The position numbers and the translations under genes are program-made. Shown here piece by piece: positions 1 through 11,955 of a DNA stretch of 64,000 nucleotides. Origin of the DNA: Arbacia lixula (taxonomy: Eukaryota; Echinodermata; Echinoidea; Arbacioida; Arbaciidae); assembly GCA_963669155.1 (NCBI GenBank), contig OZ022589.1, positions 21,313,886 to 21,377,885 of the forward strand, in the 5' to 3' direction. The notes under the pieces were generated by a model. That model made no database searches. It saw only the letters and a list, made by a program, of their open reading frames with translations, and was not told the DNA's origin. Numbering within the stretch: the stretch's first letter is position 1; each line of letters begins with the position of its first letter.

Positions 1-1000
1 AGAACCTGTTAAAAAAAGATAAATTCAAGACTGTTCTGTAGTTGGTAAAAATCAAAGAATGATTTTGATTGGATGAAAAAAACCTCTGTCACTTTTCACT
101 TTTCTAACACCATTCCCAATTGGATGGCTCCTGGTATGGCTTATCTGCCTGGCAAATCCAGCGCGTGAATGCATACGATACTGTACATTTTTAGCGCTAG
201 CGCGTAATGCAGCAGCAGTCTTTGACTTCACGAACGCGATCACCTTGACACTTTTGTGGAAGTTTGGAAGACCAATTGATTTGAATTTCGACAAAGGCCG
301 TGGACACAAGATCTTATAACTGGTAAGCAATCATCTGGCATGTTTTGTGGACCTTCGTCTAAAGAATTTTGACTATAATGTAAATCTAAAGTAGATTTGA
401 AAGTTAGACATCTTGCCTGGGCTTGGCCGACGAGAACTAATTTAGACTTCATATTTGTTCATGTATTGTAGACAACGCGGAAACCCCGGCAATCAAATTC
501 TTAATCCGGTATTAACAGCTTCAATTGTCATGAAAATTACGACAGATTCTGGAGTAGGGGGATAAAATTAAAATCGATATAACCCTTTTTCATATCATAG
601 GCATTAATTTCGAATGATTCATTGTTATTGACAATGCCAGGTGTAATTCAGGAAGCTTGCTGAAGACTTAAGTTTTTTCTTTCAATTTCAGTTTAAGCTG
701 CGCTGATCGATGTACCACACTGCACTGCACTACGCGTAAACACAGTACAGTACGTTGTTGTTGGGCCTAACCTACTTTTGTGAAGGGGTGCGCATGCTCG
801 TAGTCGTAAATCATGTTCAAAGCTTTATCAAAAATAAACAAAACAATTCAGGTGTTCTCTATTTGCACTGTGTACATAGTCTACATTGCAGGTGTAGTAT
901 AACTAATGAAAGTAAAGAAAATCATGTAGATCAATTGACAATAGCTCAGATAATTTAAGCAGCAAAAAAATGTCAACTTAAGACTTGTTTCTTTTTCAAT
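1..1000. other. No feature recognised
   Basis: AT-rich; short ORFs on both strands lack homology I recognise. Confidence 0.4.
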
Positions 1001-1096
1001 TAACAGGAATGGAACTGAGGCCTCGTGATCATCTTAGATCAACGGTGGACAGAAGTATCTATACTACAGACTCTAAAAAGTGAAGTTAAATTACAG

Positions 1097-1319
1097 GAAG
1101 AAGCAACAATTATGGTCATCTTCAAACTTGTGGGACCTAGAAATACTTGCAGAAAATGAAGATACCTATAAAGTTCACTACATTGGATGGCCTTCTCATT
1201 ACGATGAAAATATCCCAAAAGAAAGGATCGTGTCCATCCCTAGCGCCCTGAAGAAAGCGGATCCACATGAGCATTTCAAAGAGCAGATAATAACAATAAA
1301 AGGTAACAATCCAGTGTAG
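1097..1319 (+). pseudogene. Tudor-knot/chromo-barrel-like coding fragment
   Basis: The frame gives WDLEILAENEDTYKVHYIGW then PSHYDENIPKERI, matching the Tudor-knot pattern (K-V-H-Y-x-G-W-x-x-x-Y-D-x-x-I-P) of MRG15/MOF-type chromatin proteins. The expected Trp after Asp-Glu is Asn here. The frame is closed just upstream (TAA at 1074) and downstream at 1317, and the candidate acceptor ttacag (1096) lacks a pyrimidine tract. It could be one exon of an unseen gene or a decayed copy; I favour a relic. Confidence 0.35.
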
Positions 1320-1841
1320 AGTGAACATATAAACAATTTGTAAGGCACTCTTTAACTTTGCTGAAATCGGCGAAAATCAACATGGCATTTGATCTATTAC
1401 TAGTACAGTTGATGTTTTAATTCTAATGAATAATTTCTACAGTTTTCTGAACTTAAGGTGATATTGCACTTTAAATGGCCGATTGACCTTTTTTGCCATT
1501 ACGGCTTGAGTTGACATTATGCTCATAAGTGTGTACTGATAACAATTATATGAAGGAAAGTGATGTTGAATGACCCCACCGACACCGTATGTGTCGATGA
1601 ACTATCATTTGATTGCTTCAATGGATGAATAAATTCTTGAATGTTATATATTTTTTTCTGTTTTCCCTTATTATATACCCACCAATATGAATGTGTTGTG
1701 TGTGTGGTTTTTTTGTATGTATGTGTCTGTGTGACTGTGTGTCTGTGCATATGCATGTATGCATTCCTGTGGATTTTGGGATACAGTGTAATAAGTTTGA
1801 AAGTGCTATGAATTAATGTGTGTCAAATAAATGTGATGTCG

Positions 1842-1842
<1 letters not shown>

Positions 1843-1883
<41 letters not shown>

Positions 1884-1931
1884 TGTGTGTGTGCGTGTGT
1901 ATGTTTGTGTGTGTGTGTGTGTGTGTGTGTG
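1843..1931. repeat. (GT)n microsatellite
   Basis: An interrupted GT run. The Cys/Val ORFs across it are artefacts. Confidence 0.9.
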
Positions 1932-2049
1932 CATTCTCATACGTGCATATGTATGTGTTTCCTCTGTACATGTATTTTGTAGATGTACGAGTCTACATGT
2001 GTGTTTGCGTATTTGTCAAAATATTTTGTGTGTATCACATGATGTATAT

Positions 2050-2940
2050 TAGAGAGATTCCGGCAAAGAAGTCAAAAGTGAACAAACTAGATACACAGAA
2101 AATCAAAGGAAAGACAGATGCATTTACAAAAAAGGAAGACCACAATAAAGATAAGAGAAAAAGGGAAAGGAAAATGACAAGTAATAAGGAACAGTTGAGT
2201 TAAAATACGACTGAGAAGATGACAATCCGGGGTGACAATGAGAGCAACGGATCTAGTAGCGCTAGCGTGTGTGCAATGAACACCCCTATCATATAATGTA
2301 GCAGTCCGCTAGCTCCCTCTTGCACAGCGCGATCATTCGCGGTGCGAGGGCAGTGATGCATAACCTGTGCGTAAAACCATGTATTTCTGTGCTGAAAGTA
2401 GGAGCGTTTTTTGTACTAAACAAATCGATATGATCACATCAAAGGTATTTGCCCCCAAATTATGCAAATAGGCCGATGGCTAAACTGGCTGATATTGTAC
2501 TCGTACAAGTTTGAGTCATTGCTGTCAGACCGTAAACAATCGTACTCGACAGCTCCTAGATCACAGCTCGTTACAGATCGTGGGATACCGCAGCGCATCC
2601 AAAACCGAGCGTGGTGTTGATCTTGTCCGCAGTAGGCTCCGTAACACCACGATTCAGAAGCACGGTTATATGCAATCTGTCGCGTTTTGATACTTTTTAA
2701 CTCTCCTTTCCTTTCCGACCGTTCTTTCGGGAGATCGGCAGTGCTATACTGTAATGCAAATGTTGATGATAAATTCGAGTAGATAAAAGACGTGATTGGT
2801 GGATTTGGAACAGGTAACGTATAGGAGATTCTATAACGAGGCCTGTTGTCGATGTGGCTGTGGGAAGGCTATGTGCGCGAAAGATAAGTTACTGTCTGAC
2901 CAATACGATGATCATCATTGGAAATTAATCGTATCGACCG
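2050..2940. other. No gene recognised
   Basis: A stretch of average GC. A weak donor-like aacag|gtaacg at 2813 could belong to the missing 5' exon of gene A, but nothing else supports it. Confidence 0.3.
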
Positions 2941-2944
2941 TAGA

Positions 2945-3120
2945 AAAAATTTGATACTCTCTCTTTCAGATTTTGAAAGAAACCTATAATTAGTTGCAAA
3001 ACTTACTATAACTTCTTCAGTTTTCTCATTTTCTTTCTCCTTCTTTTTCTCTTTATAACTATATAGTTCGCAACTCTAAATCACCACCAACCCTCTTCAT
3101 CTACCTCCATTTCATCCCAA
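2945..3120. repeat. Second copy of the core of the 10937 element
   Basis: AGAAACCTATAATTAGTTGC and CATCTACCTCCATTTCATCC correspond to AGAAACCTATAGTTAGTTGC and TTCTACCTCCATTCCATCCC at 11096-11250, with a similar pyrimidine-rich middle. The arms are absent here, so it is a partial copy. Confidence 0.6.
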
Positions 3121-3129
3121 TTGTTTTGT

Positions 3130-4250
3130 TTATTTTTTGTCTGTCCGTGTTTACTTTTGTCTTTCAGTCAATTATTTATGTATCTAAGGGAACTTACCTC
3201 ACAAGGCCTTATTTGGCTTTATTCGAGTTCTCTTTTTTTTTCATTTTCACATTTAAATGCAAAATAATAAAAAATATGTTTTGTATCGTAAAAATCCAAT
3301 ACCGATGTATTGTTTTATCACAAATGAGAGGATTAATGAATAGAATAGAATTGAATTAAATGTAAAACAATGAACCGTCCATTAGTTCCCCTTCGATCAG
3401 AACAATTGTCATGATTGATCTGCCACGAGTGATTACTGCATGATTCGCATCACGATTGAAATCATGGGGCACAGATCGTGATAGTGAGACCAACCGTCAC
3501 CGAAGGTTGGACGTTTCGGTTTCCAAGATGTCCCCCACTTTGAACAGAGGATGCTATGAAGCAACGAGCACGATATTATGCTGCCTTCGCGCCGATCTTC
3601 GAATCATTCCGTCCAATCCGGGTTGTAAATATTAGCACGGAGTAAGCCCCAGGGATAACGGTTTATTGTTCGCTTACGTAACGACACAAACTTCTGAAGT
3701 TGGTGAAACCACACTACCGCTTACATGGCTAAGTCATAATGAAAGAGTGAAAATGTCAACAAAACAGATTCGTGAGGTCTTCATTGCATAAGAAAGGGGC
3801 AACATGCCACGCTAAGGCCTACAAAGTTGAGGCGCTGATGCGATTGGTGTTTGTGATTTTGCATTGTACGCGACAAAACATGTTAGTCAATGCTAGAAGG
3901 CCTATTCGAGTTTTGTCTTGGCCTGGGTTAAAAATATCAGACGATACATTCGATTGGTCTGCACTGTGAAGCATGATATAGCAGCGAGATAATAAATGTA
4001 CTTTCTTCGGCATTCGCTGGCTCATCTGCAAATTAAGGAATGCGACAAAAATGCAACCGTGAAACCAAGACCAGTGTTCCTGTCGTCGTACGTGACGTGG
4101 ACGATGTGAAGATTGCGTAGGATAAACCAAAGACACGGTAGTATAACGAGTGAGTTTGGCGTTGTTTAAGGTATTAAGGTATTCCAACGCAAGCGGTGTG
4201 TCGCACCGCTTGTCATAATGACACTTGGCCGTTCGCGGTTTTTTTTATCC
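3130..4250. other. No gene recognised
   Basis: Contains ORFs at 3772-3969 (plus) and 3819-4187 (minus) overlapping each other; neither shows a domain, splice signal or start context worth calling. Confidence 0.3.
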
Positions 4251-4251
4251 T

Positions 4252-4407
4252 CCTGGGCCATGTTGCACATTTTGTTTTCAATAATTGTAACTTACTATTG
4301 ATGGTAACTATCTACCATGGCAACATCAGTTGAAAGCCCATTGGCTGCTACCATGGTAGCTGTCATTAATGGTAAGTTACAACAATTAACAATATAATGC
4401 AACAGGG
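4252..4407. mobile_element. CCTGGGCCATGTTGCA palindromic MITE, copy 1
   Basis: About 156 bp and nearly self-complementary. The left end is CCTGGGCCATGTTGCA and the right end TGCAACAGGG, with TAACTTACTATTGATGGTAA mirrored by TTAATGGTAAGTTACAACAA and the center around CCATGG. Confidence 0.7.
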
Positions 4408-4408
4408 T

Positions 4409-4568
4409 CCTGGGCCATGTTGCATATATGTTTTCAATTAGTGTAACTTACCATCAATGGTAATTACCATGGCAACAGGTGCAGTATTAAGAAAGCTCAT
4501 TGGATGCAACGGTTGCCTTTTGTGGTAAATAACAACAATTGAAAACCTATTATGCAACATGACCCTGG
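4409..4568. mobile_element. CCTGGGCCATGTTGCA palindromic MITE, copy 2 (tandem)
   Basis: Begins one base after copy 1 with the same CCTGGGCCATGTTGCATA end and closes with TATGCAACATGACCCTGG. Center ACCATGGCAACAGGTGCAGT. Head-to-tail with copy 1. Confidence 0.7.
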
Positions 4569-5723
4569 AAAGTGGCGGACCGACTTGTCATTTACATAAT
4601 ATTTCTTGCTTTGCCGCAGCGGTAAAATCATATTAGTGTCGTAGTACAAGCGGCGGGTGACAGCGGAATATTGCAACCGCGTTAATCGTTCCTGTATGAT
4701 TATCAAGGCAACATTCAGTGGCCTGGTATCGCAGATATTTGTTACCAGATCAAAGTTTGTGCCAATCAGATCGACGTTTATGACAGTGAAATAATTTACG
4801 GTACCATTATGGGGCCCAGTCAAATTCGAATTGAGCGTAATCGAATTGATATAAGTGATGTTATTGAATTGATCAATATAGATTCTTATCCGGCGTGCAG
4901 GGGAAGATGCCGTTTACATTTCGGGTATTTTATATGGGGATTCTGGACTTTAGTCTTCATGCCATTGTTATATTTTTGGCGTAAGTAATACGAACACATC
5001 GGCCCATTGAAATGATACTCCTTTCTGGCTGCGACCCCTCAAGCAATATTGTTTCTCTGTGATTTATATTCTATTCATTTCGTTCTTGTTAAGCATTGAA
5101 TGAAATAAAATTGAATTGAATTGATAATTAGATTGAGATCCCGTAGATCCCGTGGGCATTACTTGTGCAACATTTTTCATTTCATTTCATTTCATTTATT
5201 TCCACAACTTGGATCATAACATACTACATGTACATTGATAAAAGGAAACACCAAATGCAAATAGAAATACATCGATATAAACATGAATACAAAGTACAAT
5301 GTTGGTCATAAAGGTGGAATAAAATATTTTTGATTAAAAATCAATAGTTTTGTTGGTATTTGGAAGGCTACGCGTAGACAAAATGGTAATTGAGTGATTA
5401 CATAATGTTTCCCCATTACACAGGTGACATTATAACATGAGAAATGTTTCTTATAATGGCTCATTTTAAAACCGATGGAAATCTCAATGCGCTTTACACG
5501 GGAGGGACTTAGGTTTACGTATTGCATTACATGTACTTGTTTATCTACATACCATGTACATCATATAACAATTTAAATGAACAAAGATCAAATTACATAT
5601 TAAATTACAGAAATAAGTGACTAATTAACATTTGCATCTGAAATTACAAAAATAATTGACTAATTAACATAAAGAAAAGAAGAGATAAAAATAATGCAAC
5701 TGCAAGCTTAACGCAATTCATAA

Positions 5724-5951
5724 TCACACAGGCATGTATGCCTCTTTGAATACATGGGATTTAAGTCGTTCTTTAAAGATATTGGGGTTACATTGCGAGC
5801 GAATTTCATATGGTAGTAAATTCCAGAAAGTTGGGTCGATAAAAGGAAATGAGCGTTCACTGTAATGTTTAGTTTTTTTAGGTGGTACATGAAGAAACTG
5901 CCTATCGGATGATCGAAGGGATCTTGCTGTTTCACCATATTCAATGCAAAC
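5724..5951 (-). pseudogene. C-terminal fragment of a CR1/L2-like LINE reverse transcriptase
   Basis: The reverse complement reads in one open frame to TGA (5724-5726): RSLRSSDRQFLHVPPKK, then SERSFPFIDPTFWNLLPYEI and IFKERLKSHVFKEAY. The pattern R-x-LRSS ... FxxxxPxxWNxLPxxIR ... FKxxLKxxxF is the typical extreme C-terminus of CR1/L2-clade LINE ORF2. Upstream on its own strand it runs into a long (TAA)n tract, so it is 5' truncated. It is a decayed insertion, not a host gene. Confidence 0.6.
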
Positions 5952-5995
5952 ATTCCACTTAATGCACTACTTGCGTACCCATGTAGAGTAGGAAT

Positions 5996-6020
5996 GATAA
6001 TAATAATAGTAATGATAATG

Positions 6021-6095
<75 letters not shown>

Positions 6096-6183
6096 AATAT
6101 TATTAATAATAATAATACTAATAACAATAATAATAAAAATAATCATAGTCATAATCATAATCATAATAATAATAATAATAACA
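5996..6183. repeat. (TAA)n/(AAT)n microsatellite
   Basis: About 190 bp of ATA/AAT triplets with TGA interruptions, adjoining the minus-strand LINE tail at 5724. Poly-Ile and poly-Asn ORFs here are not genes. Confidence 0.9.
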
Positions 6184-6483
6184 ATATCACAGTTCTTATA
6201 TAGCACATAATATACTTGACAGGGTATTTAAAAAAGAGAAAGATTATAAGAAGGAAGAAAAAGGAAAAGAAGGAGCTCGGAAAAACAGCAGTAGAATACG
6301 ACGTTTTTCACGCTACCCTCGTTGTAATTGTTTGTGAGTTTGTAATCGAATTAGTGTTGCGTTGGAAATAAAGGAATCGCAATGAATCAAATGAAACCAA
6401 TCAAAAGAAAGTTCTCACTTCTATCACCATTCGTTTACAATGAGAATTACAACGTCACATTGAGAATTATTTGGTCCGGCACA

Positions 6484-6513
6484 GGAGGGGGCGGGGGGGG
6501 GGGGGGGGGGGGG
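6484..6513. repeat. Long poly-G tract
   Basis: A G-run with one C near the start. Similar G or C runs lie at 14078, 21257, 21866, 28909-28933, 29420-29437, 46866-46886 and 57426-57446. Prone to length error in sequencing. Confidence 0.8.
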
Positions 6514-6739
6514 AGTCTTAATGCGCCATTAGTGCCATTCTCATTGGTCTTTAAAAAATCGAGAAGTTAGAGATATCGCGAAGTTAGGGGACCAGGACAA
6601 TAGGACCGTTCGGCTTTTGGTACGGTTGCTAGGCAACTTAAGCCCAATGAGAATGGCACTATTGAAACATTTTTCCACAGCTAATAAACACTATATCAAC
6701 ATAGAGCGTCAGTTTGTGTGGCGCGCAACACATTAACAA

Positions 6740-7230
6740 GATAGTCAACCTTACTAAGTAGTTTCAATCAAAGGAGACTCATGAAAGAAACATATTAGTG
6801 AAGGTTAAATGAAAATCCGTCAAAGTATAAGAAAGTTGTGACGTTTAAAGTTTTGATTGTGTGACGTCACTTACGAGGTGCTCTCCTGATGTTGTGTACA
6901 TTTTTTTTTCGAAAATGTGCATATTCTCAAAAAGAAATGCATCCTTTTACTTGTGCATTTCATACATCGTTAGAAATACGTTTTTAAACACATACCTGTG
7001 CGAAAAAAAACATTCCGTTTTCAAAAACAAAAAAAAAGAGCAAGTAGTGGGATTATTTTGTACACAATGATAAGGGAGGGCACCACGCACATGACGTCAC
7101 AAAATTGACATTTCAAAAGGTCATAATTTTCTTATCCTTTGACGGATTTTCGTCAGACCTTCACTAATATGTATCTTTTTTTATGCGTCTTCTTTTATTG
7201 AAACCAACCCTTTTTCAGGGTGAACTTTCT
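6740..7230. mobile_element. CRE-containing MITE, copy 1
   Basis: Long terminal inverted repeats: ACATATTAGTGAAGG and GAAAATCCGTCAAAG near 6790-6825 are mirrored by TTTGACGGATTTTCGTC and CCTTCACTAATATGT near 7137-7172. Each arm carries a full TGACGTCA palindrome (about 6862 and 7092). There is no transposase. A homologous element sits at 40720-41066. It ends about 40 bp before the splice acceptor of gene A. Confidence 0.7.
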
Positions 7231-7277
7231 CTTTTCGATGTTTTTTGTTTATCTCCTTCTTTCTCACAGACCCCAAG

Positions 7278-7389
7278 ATGAGACGCACACGTCTTCGCGC
7301 CAAACGCATCATTTGCTTGGCGCTTGTCCTGCTCCTACTGATCGGCATCGCTCAGTATATCAACGGCATTGAGGACACATATCTAGATG
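7278..7389 (+). CDS. Gene A, first coding exon: signal anchor of an acidic type II membrane protein
   Basis: Seen: a pyrimidine-rich acceptor ending in CAG at 7269 is followed by CCCCAAG and ATG at 7278. Thirty-seven codons plus one base end at a donor, GATG|gtgagt, at 7390. Residues 2-10 carry six Arg/Lys, and residues 11-28 form an uninterrupted Leu/Ile/Val membrane segment, followed by acidic residues. A basic N-terminus, one hydrophobic span and no cleavage-site pattern mean a type II (N-in) signal anchor by the positive-inside rule. The acceptor just upstream of the ATG implies a noncoding 5' exon that I could not locate. The frame is open upstream to 7245, but the splice acceptor and the location of the membrane segment favour 7278. 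The right end of a CRE-containing MITE lies only about 40 bp upstream of the acceptor. Confidence 0.7.
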
Positions 7390-8904
7390 GTGAGTATAAT
7401 AACAGAACTTCATTTTTTTCTTGTAACGGTTAAAGCGCCTTATCCATAGTGTGAAAATTGTCAAAAATATTAATTGAACACTTGTAATGGATATCATATT
7501 GATGTATGACATTTCTTAAAACATATATATTGTTTTCAGATCGAAATATGAACGATAAAATAAAAAAGCATGAGGAAATCTGAAATGGCATAAAAATAGA
7601 TAGTTGCTCCTGTCGCATATTTTGATGACAGAACAAACTAAAACAAGAGCGCCCCCACACGGCACACGTCATCGTATCGATGGTACAACTACATCAAAAT
7701 TCACACGTCTCAGAATCCTGGGTATGTTCAGATCTGGCTGAGGATATCCCCATATATTGGAAATGTGTACTGTTATGCTAAATAAAATATAGGACTGACA
7801 CATGTATCAGGTTCATATAAACTAACTAAGAGTCCCTACAACTTGCTAGCATTCATAAAGGTGTTAGTTTTTTTATGCTGTTATATAAAGGCTCAGCCGC
7901 ACTGTACTTGCCATACATGTATTGATATTTGTGCGGGCTGCTACAGGCATAGCTCTACGAGCTTGACATAGCAGCCGACACGAGTACGATCGGTGGGAAT
8001 CGTGTCAACTCGCCCTAATACAAATGCGCCATACATTTGCGCTGTGTTTATAAGGCCTAAACTTTGTTGGAAGAACCGTGCTCTTTGAGCAATCCATTTG
8101 CCGTATATTTATAATTGTATAAATTTTGAAATAATTATCAACTTCAAAATATCTTACAGAGAGTGACAATCTAGGAGATACAATATTTTAAGTGACTTCG
8201 CTAAATTGGGGCGAATTGCGTGTAGTGCGAGTTGATCGTAAGACGAGGTGACTGCAAAGCCCCGGGCCGGCCAGCCTGGCTAATATACCGCGGGTACTAG
8301 CATGCTAGTCAGCGGCACTCCAACGTCAGTGATAAGATCGACCTTATATTGTACGTGATTAGTATGTGTACGTACGTAGTACATGCAGTCACCACTGCTG
8401 GTTGTCGCAAATGTTTGACAAATCACCGGAAAATCCTGCTGGATCTCAGTTCTTGGTTATTGGTGTTTTGGTAAGTTGCTTTCTTTCATAGAGTAGTCAT
8501 ATAATTGCAGTCTGTACTACGCAATCACAGGCAATATTGTCTTCCATGAGTCGAGTGGAGCTCGAACGAGCGGTATTTCAGATTTTCAGCATGGCCTGTC
8601 GGGAGTCTGGCCTGTTAGGTTTTCCTGCAAAATGTGAAAAATCAAACGTACACACCAGTACCAGTAGGCACTACACCTACATCATGTAAATTGTAAACAC
8701 ATTTGGACTGGACTGTAGTGTCCTCGCTAGGTTTTTAGTTATTTCCCCCTACTAAAGGCCCTAGCCCTACATGATCAGAACCCAAAATTGTTTCTTGAAG
8801 AAGATCCACTAGCAGGGGTAAATCAAAACATTTGCGGGGGTTATTTTTCAAGCCTATAAATAATGTAATGTAACGCCATGCCATGAAACTGGCACTCCAA
8901 AGCT

Positions 8905-10300
8905 AGACAGGAATAATCGTCTCATTTGGGGCATTATTTAATCGAAATTACATTTTTGACATACCCCCTGCCCCGAATAGAGACTGATTTGGCATTCTCG
9001 TGATCGAAGCCACTACTAGCACTAGTGGACTCGTTACCCCGGACACTTTCTGGCATTCAAATCATGTCCTATCTTGCTCTTGCGTCGTCTCCTCTGCCAA
9101 TACGTGTGCAACTGTTATGCGCAGACACAAGTCGAACACAAAATACAGTTTATTTCGTTTTTCAACAGGTGGCTTAGATGCAGATGTAATCTACTATGGG
9201 CTCTATCTCTTTGGTCTCCTTCGAGGCCACTACTCTTTATAAACCTATGGTGTATTTTCCATAGACTTGTACACAATAGTGGCCTGGAAGGCGACCAAGT
9301 ATAGTGAGCCGATATTACTTTTTGGAAAAGAACTACTATAGTAGTCTACTATATAGTGTATAGTAGACTACATCTAAGCCACCTGTTGAAAAACGGAATA
9401 AACCCAATAGCCATACTATAAGCTCTATGAATAAACTACAGAATTTGTCAAATGAAATCACGTCCTACTCAGAAATTATTGTATCAATGGGAAATTGCAT
9501 GGTGAAGCAAGGTTACTATATTTGGTGCGTCTGGGAGGACGTTACGCATTGAGAACAAAAGATTTCCTTTGAAAATCACTGAAGCCGTCATTTCATTGAA
9601 TCGGCCTGCAAATATTGGTAGGTGTTCGAAGAGGTCCTTAGTGGCTTATAACACAATATGGCCACTGATTTTTCGGTGTACTCCAAAGCCTGTTTTTGGA
9701 TTGTACTAAAAAAACAAAAGTCAAGGAAAAAATAATTTTGAGATCTCGTTTTTGGCATTGGCAATTGCACGTGCTTAATTACACAGGAATAACCATCTCA
9801 TATGGGGCATTCTTTAATCGAAATTATATAGGAGCCAGATGCAATCTCAGCAGATCCAACGTCCTGTAGTATGACAATACTCTTATGAGAGGGATGTACT
9901 TGATTGGAAGAACTACTACAGAGACTGATTTCGCCCCGAGATGTGTGAATTTTCTTTACTGGAAATTTACTCTATCTTGTAGCGATACAGGATCAAGCTT
10001 TTCTTATTAACAATAATTGATATCCTTACAATTTCTGTACAGTTGAAATCATTACAAATTTGATTACCTAAAAAAAAATTCTATGACATAAACTTAGAAG
10101 CCTCCCTCACAGAACTCCATGTAGACAGCATGTAGTAGACCGAAAAATCAGTCTCTGTAGGACGTTGGATCCGCTGAGATTGTATCTGGCTCCTCTGAAT
10201 GCCCCTACCTGTTCGGGGGTTTGTCCAAAAATGTATTTATGATTATAGGATGCCCCAAATGAGACAGTTATTCCTGTCTAGCATGTAGTGGTATACATGT
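8905..10300. repeat. Nested inverted-repeat region
   Basis: GACAGGAATAATCGTCTCAT at about 8908 reappears as ACAGGAATAACCATCTCATA at 9783 and inverted as AATGAGACAGTTATTCCTGT at about 10270. Within it, CAACAGGTGGCTTAGATGCA (9163) and CATCTAAGCCACCTGTTGAA (9371) form the arms of a 265-bp foldback (9140-9405), with a second inner pair (GAGGCCACTACTC / AATAGTGGCCTGG). GATCCAACGTCCTGTAGT (9855) is mirrored at 10155. Best read as several copies of one TIR family inserted into each other. The ORFs at 9000-9304 fall inside it and are not genes. Confidence 0.6.
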
Positions 10301-10936
10301 AGGCATGTAGGTAGGTGCTCTGACCAGTTCTGTAATTGGAAGGGGGGGGGGGTGGTTGTAGGTGGATATTGTATTTTCCATGATGTCATGTAACAGGTAG
10401 TAAATGTATTGTGCAGACATTTTATTTATTTCTGTGTGTGTCCCACATCAAAATACAAATAATCCCAGTCCTACTGGTCCTTTTTTTTTTAAAGATCAGA
10501 AGCACACTTTTTTTAAAAAAAATCAGAAATCTTACAACATTATAGATGTTGGCTGCCACTGGAGGAAACATTACAGAATGTTCATACCAAGGGAATTTGC
10601 ACTGCGCTGAGGGAATGTCTGTAAACCTTTGTTCCCGAAGCAGCAGAGCAAAACGCTGAGGTTGACAAATTTTGTGATGTTTATGACAACAAAGGCTACA
10701 AAGCTAACATCTGGTATATTAATATTCAGGTTAGTTGACCGAACAGTTAGTCTAACATGTACATGTACTAGAAAAATGTGTCGGAATAAAGTCACTCCAC
10801 CTCGCCAACTGCATGTGGCTGTATGGCTAATTAAAATGCGCACGCAACACATCAAATACACACACAGACTAGACCGGTAGAATACACCCGGTGCGGTGCA
10901 TTTCAAGGGGGATGAACGAAGCGCATATATACATTC

Positions 10937-11452
10937 TAATAAATACTATTTAGAAAATAGTAAAATTTTCAGTAACACCATGTGGTTGTATTCTTTCGGA
11001 TAATTGGCCCACTTATGGGGTGAAGAAAGGAAAGGACAGTGAAATATAGGTTTCTTTCAAAATCAGAAAGAGGGAGTATCAGTCTTGATGTTTTGAGAAA
11101 CCTATAGTTAGTTGCAGAACTGACTATAACTTTTCTACACTTTTCTCATTTCCTTTTCTTTCTTTCTTTTCTCTTTATCACTACTTTGTGACTAGTTCAC
11201 AGCTCTCATCAACACCCACCCTCTTCTTCTACCTCCATTCCATCCCATTTATTTTCGGTTTAAAACACCGAAAACTAAAGCTAAAATAGTCTTGTGGAAG
11301 TGTTATAAAAAAGTATAACAAAATTCACATCTCCCTTTTTCACTTTTCATTCTCCTTTCCTTTCTTCACCCCATAAGTGGGCCAATTATCCGAAAGAATA
11401 AAACCACATGGTGTTACCGAAAGTTTTACAATTTTCTAAGTAATATATATTA
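10937..11452. mobile_element. Foldback MITE with 80-bp arms
   Basis: GTAACACCATGTGG and GGATAATTGGCCCACTTATG on the left (10972-11020) are mirrored by CATAAGTGGGCCAATTATCC and CCACATGGTGTTAC on the right (11370-11418), with GAAAATAGTAAAATTTTC outside. The core includes a segment also found at 2945-3120. Confidence 0.75.
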
Positions 11453-11557
11453 GGACACTCTCACCATGGAAACATTCAAAGAACATTTAATTAGATCTAC
11501 ATAGTTTGTTCTTTTGATAGTATGTGCTTTCTCCTCCTTTCTTGTTTAATTTCTGTG

Positions 11558-11955
11558 AATTCTCCCTATCGCATATAGCTCTCCGAATCTGAACGTGTGT
11601 GGCGCTCTAATTTTTTTACCTTTAATTCTTGGGATAGGAACTTCCGGTCCACGAACATTCGGCAATCCCGTATACAATAAGGGACCAGGGTATCCAACTA
11701 ATTTTATGAATATTAACCCTAAACCTAACCCTGACCTTAACACTAACCCTAAACCTTATTCTAAACCCAACCCTGACCCCAACCACAACCCTACACAAAA
11801 TTTTCACTGCTTAATTCATAAAAAAAGTGATTTCTTGGTCACTTTCTGCCGACACCCAGTTCTTACCGGAAGTATACGTCCCAAGAGCAATCGATCAGAT
11901 ATCGGTATCGTGAGCTGATATCGCTTGATATCGGCTATATGCGATAGGGAGAATT
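11558..11955. mobile_element. TIR element with a telomere-like core
   Basis: AATTCTCCCTATCGCATATA at 11558 is matched inverted by TATATGCGATAGGGAGAATT ending at 11955 (22-bp TIR with one mismatch). Inside, 11710-11795 is a degenerate array of AACCCT-type units (TAACCCTAAACCTAACCCT and variants). No transposase. Confidence 0.6.

Noticed and set aside
1849-2203. Cys/Val-rich ORFs
   Set aside because: Direct translation of a (GT)n microsatellite.
3640-3660. CCCCAGGGATAACGGTT resembling a large-subunit rRNA segment
   Set aside because: Only a short match; the flanking sequence does not continue as rRNA.
5967-6206. Poly-Ile, poly-Tyr and poly-Asn ORFs on both strands
   Set aside because: Translation of a (TAA)n tract; the only coding relic nearby is the LINE C-terminus at 5724-5951.
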